Positions 33,816 through 41,499 of a stretch of DNA of 64,000 nucleotides are shown here, piece by piece. A model generated the notes under the pieces. That model was not told the origin of the DNA, searched no databases, and worked only from the letters and a program-made list of their open reading frames with translations. Origin of the DNA: UBA5704 sp036380715 (GTDB lineage Bacteria > Acidobacteriota > Thermoanaerobaculia > Multivoradales > UBA5704); NCBI GenBank assembly GCA_036380715.1, contig DASVEF010000113.1, positions 20,516 through 84,515 on the forward strand, in the 5' to 3' direction. A program made the position numbers and the translations under genes. How positions within the stretch are numbered: the first letter of the stretch is position 1; every line of letters begins with the position of its first letter.

Positions 33816-34881
33816 GCAGGTCTACAGCTTCTTGCAGGACTTCATGCCTGAAGTAGCGGCTCAGGTCGTCGGCCGTACGGAGATCGACCTTGAAGCCGGT
33901 CAGCTCGCCCAGCTCCCTTTCCATGCGCGCCATGTCCAGCAGAGTGACGCGCGTCCCAGGCTCGAACTCCACGAGCAGGTCCAGGTCGCTGTCCGGGCGA
34001 AAAACCGGCAGATCCAGGTCGTCGTCCTCAGAAAAGTCGTCGATCCGGTCTCTCAGGATAGAGCCGAAGGTCTTGAGATGACGGATGGAGTTCCGTCGAC
34101 AGAAGCGATCGATGTCCCGGAGCCGCTTTTTCAGGTCCTCTTCGTCGCGAGCGCGAATCACCGAGATCTCGAAATACGGCGACTCACGACGGAGGATTTG
34201 CCCGCGGTTTCCAATATCGAGGAGGAGGGCTCCGTCTCGGAGGACGGAGACGCGTCCGAAACGATGCACCGGCTTCTCCCGTGCATGCCACTCCCGGAGC
34301 TTCTGCTTCAGCAGAGGCGCTCCACTGTCCAGAGGGAGTAGCAGACCGAGCCCTGTTAAATCGTAGATGACGAGATGGTCCAGGTTGAAGCGGCCGCGAA
34401 CGAGCCCGTTGGCCTTCTCGAGGAACGCGGAGAACAGGATCTCGGCCCAAAGCTGAGCCGCCTCCCTCTCCGGAGTATTGATATCGACAGGCAGGACCAA
34501 GCCATCATCAGCTCCGCTCGCCGCGGAGAGTCTCTTCTGGTATTCCTGGGTGGAGCCGTCGGTCAGCTCGAAGGTCTCCTCCCGTCCGCCAAGCCACTCT
34601 AGAACGAAGTCGGGCGGGTCTTTTCCCTCCGAGGTCTTTCTCAGAGTCAGCGGGAGCGGCAAGAGACCCTCTCCGGCAAGAAACCGGAGGTAGCGCAGCA
34701 TGCAGAAGTGTTCCCGATGATGCTTCGTCCTGCCTTCATGCCGCGCGGGAACCCGCTGTTCGAGGTGGTCGAGGGTCTCCAGCAAGCCGTCGCGATCCGC
34801 GAAGTGGATGGACTCACCCGGTCTGAGGAGGACTTTGTCGAGGTTGTGGGCCATGCCTGGGATCATACCCGCATCCTGCAA
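33805..34881 (-). CDS. MNT antitoxin with an N-terminal nuclease-like domain
   Basis: 358 residues. The C-terminal third is an MNT nucleotidyltransferase: LKTFGSILRD (about 269-278) and DSDLDLLVEFEPGTR (about 297-311), closing with DLSRYFRHEVLQEAV. Between GS and DSD lie about 20 extra residues, mostly acidic, where MNT proteins have about 10. The first ~240 residues are unlike MNT antitoxins; PPDFVLEW (89-96) and ETFELTDGS (102-110) look like the D...E-x-T/K core of a PD-(D/E)XK-type fold, but this is only a suggestion. Ordinary MntA is about 100-140 residues, so this is a fusion or enlarged form. Acts presumably on the adjacent HepT. Confidence 0.75.
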   Translation of the reverse strand: MQDAGMIPGMAHNLDKVLLRPGESIHFADRDGLLETLDHLEQRVPARHEGRTKHHREHFCMLRYLRFLAGEGLLPLPLTLRKTSEGKDPPDFVLEWLGGREETFELTDGSTQEYQKRLSAASGADDGLVLPVDINTPEREAAQLWAEILFSAFLEKANGLVRGRFNLDHLVIYDLTGLGLLLPLDSGAPLLKQKLREWHAREKPVHRFGRVSVLRDGALLLDIGNRGQILRRESPYFEISVIRARDEEDLKKRLRDIDRFCRRNSIRHLKTFGSILRDRIDDFSEDDDLDLPVFRPDSDLDLLVEFEPGTRVTLLDMARMERELGELTGFKVDLRTADDLSRYFRHEVLQEAVDLHVS

Positions 34882-34948
34882 GGTTGTCTGGAATGTCTGT
34901 CGCAGACGGGCTTGCGCCCTGAGGAGGGAGGTCTTTGCCTTGGGTGGA

Positions 34949-35306
34949 TGGTGGAGGCGGTGGGAGTCGAACCCACGTCCGAGAAACGCGTCCCGAGAGC
35001 TTCTACGTGCGTATCCTTCTAATCCTGGTCTCGCTGTTCGCGCTGTGGAAGAAGGCAGCCGGCGCGGCAGCCAGCCTCGTTAAACATCCGGGCACGTAGC
35101 GAGGCGATCCGTACCCTTCCGATCCACTTTGTGTGTCATCCCGAAGAGCGCCGTGAATCAAGGCACTCAGCGGGACGTCGCTGCCGTTTGATTAGGCCGC
35201 GAGGGCGAAGTTATCGTTCGCAGTTACTTTGGTTCCGTTTATCGAGCGGAAACTCGACACGCAACCCCCGACCCGCTCTGTTCCCCGTCGAAACCGGTAC
35301 GCCCCC
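34949..35306 (-). ncRNA. ssrA: Transfer-messenger RNA (one-piece)
   Basis: 358 bases. On the minus strand the 5' end GGGGGCG (35306 down) pairs with CGCCTCC before A-CCA at 34949; the 5' GTACCGGTTTCGACGGG and the 3' T-arm GGTTCGACTCCCACC are characteristic. The tag frame reads GCG AAC GAT AAC TTC GCC CTC GCG GCC TAA, giving ANDNFALAA, preceded by the conserved GTAACT upstream of the resume codon. Rescues stalled ribosomes with SmpB. Confidence 0.97.
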
Positions 35307-35330
35307 AAATTGGCAAAGAACCCGTACACC

Positions 35331-35336
35331 AGTATA
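35331..35336 (-). promoter_or_regulatory. -10 element of ssrA
   Basis: TATACT on the minus strand, 25 bases upstream of the mature tmRNA end. Transcription would start near 35324, leaving a short leader for RNase P removal. No good -35 seen. Confidence 0.4.
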
Positions 35337-35361
35337 AACCAAGTGGGCCGCCACAGCATTC

Positions 35362-35820
35362 CTATCCTGGCAACCCGTCCCCCTCGGCCTCGGCGGCCAC
35401 CGCGACCAGGAACTCCTGCGGGCCGCTGGTCCGCAGCCGGGACAGCACCAGGAACCACCCGCCGAGGGCGAGCACGGCGCCGAGGGAGGAGATCGGCAGC
35501 AGCTCCGGAAAGAACGGCCAGAGGACCGTGGCGATCCCGCCCAGGCCGGAGATCACCAGGATCACGACCGGGGCGGTCTGCACGTACTGAATGGTCTCCT
35601 CGGGCCGGAACACGACGCGGGAGCCCTCGCCGTCCTCCTCGACCGTGACCGGACCGGACACCAGCCCCCGACGCAGCCCAGAGACGACCGGCAGATAGAG
35701 CGTGCCGCCTGGACCTTCCCGGTCAAACTTCGCCCCCCAGGCCTCCGCCGCCCTCCCGACCGCTGCCAGCGCGGCCTCGGGCGGGGTGTCCAGGTCGATC
35801 TCGTGCGCCTCGTCTGTCAT
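35362..35820 (-). CDS. Hypothetical membrane protein
   Basis: 152 residues, not recognised. A soluble N-terminal half (EIDLDTPPEAALAAVGRAAE; GTLYLPVVSGLRRGLVSGPV) resembling lipid-transfer or START-like strands is followed by two membrane helices (about 85-105 VVILVISGLGGIATVLWPFF and 112-128) and a short tail. Located between tmRNA and the next hypothetical gene. Function unknown. Confidence 0.6.
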   Translation of the reverse strand: MTDEAHEIDLDTPPEAALAAVGRAAEAWGAKFDREGPGGTLYLPVVSGLRRGLVSGPVTVEEDGEGSRVVFRPEETIQYVQTAPVVILVISGLGGIATVLWPFFPELLPISSLGAVLALGGWFLVLSRLRTSGPQEFLVAVAAEAEGDGLPG

Positions 35821-35839
35821 GGGGGAAAGATATCGAGAG

Positions 35840-36244
35840 TCACCCCAGCGCCGTCTGCGGCAACTCCAGCCCTTTCATCGAGGAGAACACGGTCAGCCGT
35901 CCCTTGAGGTCCGCCACGCTCCCTTTGCAGCGGTCGAGGACGTCGGGAGTGAGGAGGAGGATCAGCTCGCCTCCGGCTTCGGCGACCACGCAGGGGAGCT
36001 GGTCACCCACCACCCGGCCGAGCGCGGGGCCGATCTCGTCCTTGTGGACGTAGTCGACGGGGACGCCGATCTCCTCCTTGCAGTCCTTCCACTCCGACTT
36101 CTCGCCGGCCAGGCCGTGCGTGATCGTGCAGAGGGTGCAGCCTTTGATCTGGAGGAGCTTGCGGGCGCTGTCCAGGAAGGCGTTGATGGAGCCGGAGCCG
36201 GCGTTGAAGACGAAGATCAGCCGGTCGATCTTCCGCTTCGTCAT
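35840..36244 (-). CDS. Conserved-looking small protein with CxxC motif
   Basis: 134 residues, cytoplasmic. Starts KRKIDRLIFVFNAGSGSINA, then a CTLCTITHG segment (about 36-44), GEKSEWKDCKEEIGVP and a C-terminal LKGRLTVFSSMKGLELPQTA. The alternation of strands and helices with a CxxC after the first helix suggests a thioredoxin-like or phosphate-binding fold, but I do not recognise the family. It lies 15 bases after dusB, likely cotranscribed. Confidence 0.65.
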   Translation of the reverse strand: MTKRKIDRLIFVFNAGSGSINAFLDSARKLLQIKGCTLCTITHGLAGEKSEWKDCKEEIGVPVDYVHKDEIGPALGRVVGDQLPCVVAEAGGELILLLTPDVLDRCKGSVADLKGRLTVFSSMKGLELPQTALG

Positions 36245-36259
36245 GGGAAAGCCCTCCTG

Positions 36260-37243
36260 TCAGGCGGCCTTCTCGACGAGGATCTCCTCGAAGAACGACT
36301 CGACGGCGGCGAGGAAACTCTCGACGTCCGGAAGGTGGTTGATGTCCTGCCGCAGGCGGCGCCCGTTCGGCAGGCCGTGGGTGTACCAGCCGGTGAATTT
36401 GCGCAGCTTGTGCATCGCGTAGCGGGACGGCTCGCGCTCGGCGACCAGACGGAAGTGGCCGAGGATGAGGTTCCGGCGGTCCTCGACCGTCGGCTCGGTG
36501 AGCCGGCCGCCGGACATGCGGGCGGCGATCTGCCGGAAGAGCCAGGGGTTGCGCGTGGCGCCGCGACCGACCATCACGCCGTCGCAGCCGGTCTCCGCGA
36601 GCATGCGTAGCGCGTCCTCGGGCTCGCGCACGTCGCCGTTGCCGATCACCGGGATCGACAGCGTCTCCTTGAGCTGGGCCAGGTGCGTCCAGTCCGCCTC
36701 GCCGGTGAACATCTGGCGGGCGGTGCGCGCGTGCATGGCCACGGCGTTCACCCCGTTGGCCTCGCAGATGCGCCCCAGCTCCAGGTAGTTGCGCCGGCAG
36801 TCGTCGAGGCCGAGGCGGAACTTGACGGTGAGCGGAATGGAGATCGCGTCGCGCACCGTGCGGACGATGCGCTCGGCGAGCTTCAGGTCGCCCATCAGGG
36901 CGGCGCCGGCGCACCCCTTGAGGACTTTGTTGGCCGGGCAGCCCATGTTGATGTCGCAGATGTCCGCGCCCAGCTCCTCGACGACCAGGGCGGCCTCGCG
37001 CATGGTGGTGGCGTCGGAGCCGTAGATCTGGATGGCGAGCGGGCGCTCCTCCTCGCCGAAGTACATCAGATCGCGGGTCTTCGGGTTGCCCGAGACGATG
37101 GCCTTGGAGGAGATGAACTCCATCGACACGACGCCCACGCCGCCGATCCGGCGCACGATCAGCCGGAAATCGCGGTCGGTCACCCCCGCCATCGGGGCGA
37201 GCCAGAGAGGGGGATCGACGTGGACGGAGCCTATCTGCACCAT
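36260..37243 (-). CDS. dusB: tRNA-dihydrouridine synthase
   Basis: 327 residues. FMN TIM barrel: LWLAPMAGVTDRDFRLIVRR, the catalytic cysteine in INMGCPANKVLKGCAGAAL (about 100-118), VKFRLGLDD, AMHARTARQMFTGEADW, VIGNGDVREPEDALRM and VMVGRGATRNPWLFRQI. Reduces uridine in the tRNA D-loop. Pattern closest to DusB. Confidence 0.94.
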   Translation of the reverse strand: MVQIGSVHVDPPLWLAPMAGVTDRDFRLIVRRIGGVGVVSMEFISSKAIVSGNPKTRDLMYFGEEERPLAIQIYGSDATTMREAALVVEELGADICDINMGCPANKVLKGCAGAALMGDLKLAERIVRTVRDAISIPLTVKFRLGLDDCRRNYLELGRICEANGVNAVAMHARTARQMFTGEADWTHLAQLKETLSIPVIGNGDVREPEDALRMLAETGCDGVMVGRGATRNPWLFRQIAARMSGGRLTEPTVEDRRNLILGHFRLVAEREPSRYAMHKLRKFTGWYTHGLPNGRRLRQDINHLPDVESFLAAVESFFEEILVEKAA

Positions 37244-37252
37244 ACGGCGATT

Positions 37253-37567
37253 CTAACCCGGGGGTTGGACGGGATCTTCCCGCCCATCTCTCGGAGGGTA
37301 CCGCCGCGTCGAGCGGCCGATGACCCAGGTCAGCAAGGCGGTGATGACGGCCCATTGGAGGCCGCCGGCGAGGAGGCTCCAGGTGAGGAGGGGGTCTCCG
37401 TCCAGGTGCATGTAGGCGAGCGAGGCCGGGAAGTCGAGCCAGGAGAGGATGTTGCCCCGGCCGAAGAGGCCCCAGGTGCGCCACACCCAGAGGACGGTCA
37501 GGGTGTGGAGGACCGCGCCGATGATCAGGGCGGCGAGGATCGCCCGCCGCGAGGGCCAGGGTCTCAT
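37253..37567 (-). CDS. Small membrane protein
   Basis: 104 residues with three hydrophobic segments (about 8-28 ILAALIIGAVLHTLTVLWVW, 38-50, 60-82 LLTWSLLAGGLQWAVITALL) and a charged tail. Not recognised. Its ATG overlaps the stop of the formylglycine-enzyme-family gene (ATGA), so the two are coupled. Confidence 0.6.
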   Translation of the reverse strand: MRPWPSRRAILAALIIGAVLHTLTVLWVWRTWGLFGRGNILSWLDFPASLAYMHLDGDPLLTWSLLAGGLQWAVITALLTWVIGRSTRRYPPRDGREDPVQPPG

Positions 37568-38256
37568 GCCGTGCCTCCGTCCGCGGCGAGGCGGAACCCG
37601 TAGTCGCTGTAGCGCATGTGGGGAGGGATCGCGGAGCGCGCCGCGCACCGGCTCGCCCGGATCTGATGGCGCCACGAGCCGCCGCGCGAGGAGCGCCGGA
37701 CCCCGTGGTCCGGCCCGCGCGGGTCCTCCCGCGGGGAAACTTCGTAGTAGCGCGCTTCGTACCAGTCCGAGCACCACTCGTGGACGTTCTCGCCGAGGCC
37801 GAGGAACCCGAGTGGATGGAGGGAGGGGTAGGCGTCGACCGGCTCGGGGCCGCCGAGCCAGCGCCGGTCATAGTCGGGCAGCGACTCCGGAGAGTCGTCC
37901 CCCCAGGGGTAGAGGACCTCGCGGTCCGCCTTGGCCGCCCGCTCCCACTCGGCCTCGGTCGGCAGCCGCACTCCATGACCCAGCGTCTCGCTCGCCCAGG
38001 CGCAGTACGCCGCCGCGTCCTCCCAGGACGGGCCGACCGCCGGCATGCGGGGATCGGAGAAGGCCGGATCGTCCCAGAACGGCGGCGCGGGATGCCCGGC
38101 CGCGTCGAGGAAGAGCTGGTACTCCTCGCGGGTCACCTGGGTGCGCGCCAGGAGGAAGGAGCCCACCGCGACCTCGTGCCGCGGGTTCTCGTTGTCCCGC
38201 GGCCCGCCGCCCATCCAGAAACGGCCTCCCGGCACCCGGATCCACTCCACGGTCAT
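37564..38256 (-). CDS. Formylglycine-generating-enzyme (sulfatase-modifying factor) family protein
   Basis: 230 residues. VPGGRFWMGGGPRDNENPRH, the TREEYQLFLDAAG segment, RLPTEAEWERAAK, YPWGD, NVHEWCSDWYEARYY and the C-terminal SRGGSWRHQIRASRCAAR...YSDYGFRLA: the FGE-sulfatase fold. Two cysteines occur (ACSD-type WCSD and SRCAAR), but the active-site pair of true FGE is not clearly present. It may therefore be a structural or EgtB/PvdO-like relative. No sulfatase nearby. ATG 38256. Confidence 0.85.
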   Translation of the reverse strand: MTVEWIRVPGGRFWMGGGPRDNENPRHEVAVGSFLLARTQVTREEYQLFLDAAGHPAPPFWDDPAFSDPRMPAVGPSWEDAAAYCAWASETLGHGVRLPTEAEWERAAKADREVLYPWGDDSPESLPDYDRRWLGGPEPVDAYPSLHPLGFLGLGENVHEWCSDWYEARYYEVSPREDPRGPDHGVRRSSRGGSWRHQIRASRCAARSAIPPHMRYSDYGFRLAADGGTA

Positions 38257-38260
38257 GGGG

Positions 38261-38366
38261 TCCTCACCCCCGTCCCCTCTCCCGTCACCGGGAGAGGGGC
38301 GCCTCCGCCCATCCCGCATTGTTCCCCCTCTCCCGGTGACGGGAGAGGGAGCCAGGGGGTGAGGGC
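38261..38366. repeat. GC-rich double-hairpin intergenic repeat, copy 1
   Basis: Two palindromes (CCCCTCTCCCG...CGGGAGAGGGG) facing each other about 25-30 bases apart, bounded by CCTCACCCCC and GGGGGTGAGGG so the whole is also an inverted repeat. Related copies at 42659, 44942 and 47781; half copies at 59541, 59906 and 63581. REP-like. Confidence 0.85.
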
Positions 38367-38448
38367 TTTGCGAGTCTCGCTCTTCAGACACCCGCCTAGC
38401 ATACCGCCGTTGCAGAGCCCTCGCGCCGGCAGGGATATGATCGCCCGC

Positions 38449-39168
38449 ATGGCCTGGTACAAGGAATGGTTCGGCGAGGAGTACCTGGAGCTGTACTCGC
38501 GCCGCGACCAGCCGGAAGCGGAGATGCACGCCGACTTCGTCGAGCGGCATCTCGACGGCCCGCGGCCGAACGCGGTCCTCGACCTGGGCTGCGGCGCCGG
38601 CCGCCATACCGCGGCCCTGCGCCGGCGCGGCTACCGGACCCTCGGGGTCGACCTCTCGCTCACCCTGCTCGCCCGCATGCGCGGGCTCCCCAAGGTGGCG
38701 GGCGACATGCGGGTCCTCCCCTTCCAGGCCGGCAGCTTCGACTGGGTGCTGAGCTTCTTCACCTCGTTCGGCTATTTCGAGCGCGAGCGGGAGAACTTCC
38801 GGGTGCTGGAAGAGATCGTGCGCATCCTCTCCCCCGGAGGCCGCTTCCTGATCGACCTCATGAACCCGGGCCCGATGCTCGACCAGCTCAAGCCGCGCGA
38901 GAGCCAGGAGATGGACGCGGGCCGGGCCGAGATCGAGCGCTGGTTCGACGCCGAGAAGAAACGGATCAACAAGCGCATCGTCGTGCACACCCCGGGCGAG
39001 AGCCCCCGCACGTTCCTGGAGAGCGTGCGCGTCTACCAGCCGGAAGAGGTGGTCATCGGCCTGCGCTGGGCGGGCCTGGAGGTCGACCGCCTCGTCGGCA
39101 ACTTTCACGGAGAGATCTACGAGCGTGACAGCGAACGCCTCATCCTCATCGGTCATAAGCCGGCCTGA
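38449..39168 (+). CDS. SAM-dependent methyltransferase
   Basis: 239 residues. Class I fold: AVLDLGCGAGRHTAALRRRG (about 44-63), LGVDLSLTLLARM, PFQAGSFDWVLSFFTSFGYF and LSPGGRFLIDLMNP. The N-terminal MAWYKEWFGEEYLELYSRRD is a recurrent signature of this group. Its 3' end overlaps bshC by 44 bases, so it is the first gene of the bacillithiol operon. N-methylation of bacillithiol is an attractive role (a SAM methyltransferase does this in Chlorobium), but not shown here. A TATGAT lies just before the ATG. Confidence 0.85.
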   Translation: MAWYKEWFGEEYLELYSRRDQPEAEMHADFVERHLDGPRPNAVLDLGCGAGRHTAALRRRGYRTLGVDLSLTLLARMRGLPKVAGDMRVLPFQAGSFDWVLSFFTSFGYFERERENFRVLEEIVRILSPGGRFLIDLMNPGPMLDQLKPRESQEMDAGRAEIERWFDAEKKRINKRIVVHTPGESPRTFLESVRVYQPEEVVIGLRWAGLEVDRLVGNFHGEIYERDSERLILIGHKPA

Positions 39169-40753
39169 CACGTTGCGGGTCGACCTTGCGGCCGCCGGCC
39201 TGCTGCCCGGGCTGCCGGCCGCTTTTCTGGCGGGGCGCGACCGCGACCTGCTGGCCCCCCTGCGCTTCCTGCCGCCGCGCGAGACGCCGTCCGGCCCTCC
39301 CATTCCGGGAGCGCGCCGCGAGGTGGCCGAGGCGCTGGCGGTCACCAACGGCTCCTACGGACACCCGAAGGCCGACGAGCTGGCCCGGAAGCTGGCCGAT
39401 CCGGCGACGCGCGTCGTGGTCACCGGCCAGCAGCCCGGCCTGCTCGGCGGCCCCCTCTACTCCGTCGCCAAGGCGGTGGCGGCGGCGCGCTGGGCGGCCG
39501 AGCTGGAGGCGCGCGGCGAGCCGGCGGTGGCGGTCTTCTGGGTCTCCACCGAGGACCACGACTGGGCCGAGGTCTCCTCGGCCGTGGTGCCCACCGCGGA
39601 GGGGCCGCGCAGCTTCGACCTCGGGCCCGACCCGGAGCCGCTCATGCCGGTCGGGATGCGCACGTTCGGCCCCGGCATCGCCGAAGTGCTGCGCTCCCTG
39701 GCCGAGGCGGTGCCCGGGGAACGCTACGCCGACTGGCTCGCCGAGGCCGGCCGCTGGTACCGGCCGAACGCCCGCTTCGGCGAGGCCTTCTGCCGGTTGA
39801 TGGCCGCCGTGCTCGGCCCTCACTGCCCCCTGCTGCTCGACTCCCTGCTGCCGGCCCTCAAGGCGGCGCAGCGCCCCTGGCTGCGGCGGATCGTCGAGCG
39901 CCGCGAAGCCTTCGACGAGGCGATCGCGACGCGCGAGGCGGAGATCCAGGCGCGCGGCCACTCCCTCCAGGTCAGCTCGCACCCCGGCCTGAGCCCGCTC
40001 TTCCTCCTCTCGCGCGGTGAGCGGCGGCGGATCGAGTGGCGCGGCGGCGACGCCTGGAGCCTGCGCGGCCGGGAAGGGGACGGCGGCGACGTCGCGGAGC
40101 TGCTGCGGATCGTCGACGAGAACCCGGAGGTGGTCTCCCCCGGCGTGCTCGCCCGCACCGCCATCCAGGACGCCGTCCTCGGCTCGTACCTGCAGGTGCT
40201 CGGTCCCGGGGAGCTCTCGTACATGGCGCAGGTCTCGGCCATCTATCCGGTGCTGGAGGTGGAGGCCCCCTGGACCTCGCTGCGCCCGCAGACCCTGGTG
40301 CTCGACGCCAACCAGATCGAGAAGCTGGAAGGCCTGGGGATCTCGCTGGCCGACCTGATCGGCGACCGCCAGCGGCTCGACCGCGCCCTCGCCGAGGACG
40401 GCGACTTCGTGACCTCGGTGCGCGCCCGGGTGGAGGAGGCGCTCGCCACCCTGCGCGATCCCGCGCTGGCGACCGATCCCAACCTCGAGCGGCCTCTGGA
40501 GAAGACGCGCGAGCAGATCCTGCGCGCCCTCGACACCTTCGCGGACAAGGTGGTGTCGGCGTCGGCGCGGCGCAACGAGGTGCGCACCCGCCGCGTCGAG
40601 CAGCTCCGCGAGGCGGTCCTGCCGCAGGGCCGTCTCCAGGAGAGGGTCGTGGCGTCGGCGCACTTCCCGGGAAAGTACGGTTCCGGATTCGTCGAGAGCT
40701 ATTGGGAACAGATGGAGCTCGATCCGAGCTTTCTGCAGGTGGTGAGCGTATGA
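39125..40753 (+). CDS. bshC: Bacillithiol biosynthesis cysteine-adding enzyme BshC
   Basis: 542 residues. VVTGQQPGLLGGPLYSVAKA (about 97-117), FWVSTEDHDWAEV, the FLLSRGERRRIEWRGG region, VLARTAIQDAVLGSYLQVLG, and the C-terminal coiled coil with LPQGRLQERV and YGSGFVESYWE. Adds cysteine to GlcN-malate, the last step of bacillithiol synthesis. GTG start at 39125 inside the methyltransferase gene; ATGA overlap with bshB. Confidence 0.94.
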   Translation: MTANASSSSVISRPDTLRVDLAAAGLLPGLPAAFLAGRDRDLLAPLRFLPPRETPSGPPIPGARREVAEALAVTNGSYGHPKADELARKLADPATRVVVTGQQPGLLGGPLYSVAKAVAAARWAAELEARGEPAVAVFWVSTEDHDWAEVSSAVVPTAEGPRSFDLGPDPEPLMPVGMRTFGPGIAEVLRSLAEAVPGERYADWLAEAGRWYRPNARFGEAFCRLMAAVLGPHCPLLLDSLLPALKAAQRPWLRRIVERREAFDEAIATREAEIQARGHSLQVSSHPGLSPLFLLSRGERRRIEWRGGDAWSLRGREGDGGDVAELLRIVDENPEVVSPGVLARTAIQDAVLGSYLQVLGPGELSYMAQVSAIYPVLEVEAPWTSLRPQTLVLDANQIEKLEGLGISLADLIGDRQRLDRALAEDGDFVTSVRARVEEALATLRDPALATDPNLERPLEKTREQILRALDTFADKVVSASARRNEVRTRRVEQLREAVLPQGRLQERVVASAHFPGKYGSGFVESYWEQMELDPSFLQVVSV

Positions 40754-41499
40754 GCACGAAGCTGGACGTCCTCGCGATCGGCGCCCACCCGGACGACCTC
40801 GAGCTGGGATGCGGCGGCACGCTGGCCCTGCTGGCCCGGCAGGGGCGCCGGGTCGGCGTCCTGCACCTGACCGGCGGCGAGCGGGGGACCCGCGGCACGC
40901 CCGAGGAGCGGCGGGCCGAAGCCGAGGAGGCGGCCCGGGCGCTCGGCGCGGCGGAGCTCGCCTTCCTCGACTGCGGCGACGGCGCGTTCCGCTACGGCGA
41001 GGCCGAGGAGGACGCGCTGATCGACGTCCTCCGCGGCTGGCGCCCCGACCTGGTCCTCGGCCCCACGCCGCACGACCGGCACCCCGACCACGCCCGCGCC
41101 CACCATCTCGTGGAGGCCGCCTGCTTCTACTCCGGGCTCGCCAACCGGTGTCCGGGGAAAGAGCCCTACCGGCCGGCCGCGGTCTTCTCCTACATGCAGC
41201 ACGATCCGTTCGATCCGAGCTTCATCGTTGACGTCTCCTCCGTCTGGGAGGCCAAGATGGAGTCGCTGCGCGCCTACCGCAGCCAGCTCTTCCAGGGGGA
41301 GCACGAGAAGAAAGAGGATGAGAAAGGCGGGGAGCCGCCGATGACCAAGGTGGCGAGCCGGGAGTTCCGGCTGGCGGTCGAAGGGCGGGCGCGCCACTTC
41401 GGGCTGCTGATCGGCGCCGAGTTCGGCGAGCCTTTCTGGAGCCGGCTGCCGCTGGCGGTGCGGGACCCCCTGGCGGTCCTGCCGGGAGGTGTGCGATGA
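40750..41499 (+). CDS. bshB1: Bacillithiol biosynthesis deacetylase BshB1
   Basis: 249 residues, zinc LmbE-like deacetylase: LAIGAHPDDLELGCGGTLAL (AHPDD, about 9-28), GERGTRGTPEERRAEAEEAA, and the second metal His in HDRHPDHARAHHLV. Removes acetyl from GlcNAc-malate. Overlaps bshC and bshA by ATGA on both sides. Confidence 0.94.
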   Translation: MSTKLDVLAIGAHPDDLELGCGGTLALLARQGRRVGVLHLTGGERGTRGTPEERRAEAEEAARALGAAELAFLDCGDGAFRYGEAEEDALIDVLRGWRPDLVLGPTPHDRHPDHARAHHLVEAACFYSGLANRCPGKEPYRPAAVFSYMQHDPFDPSFIVDVSSVWEAKMESLRAYRSQLFQGEHEKKEDEKGGEPPMTKVASREFRLAVEGRARHFGLLIGAEFGEPFWSRLPLAVRDPLAVLPGGVR

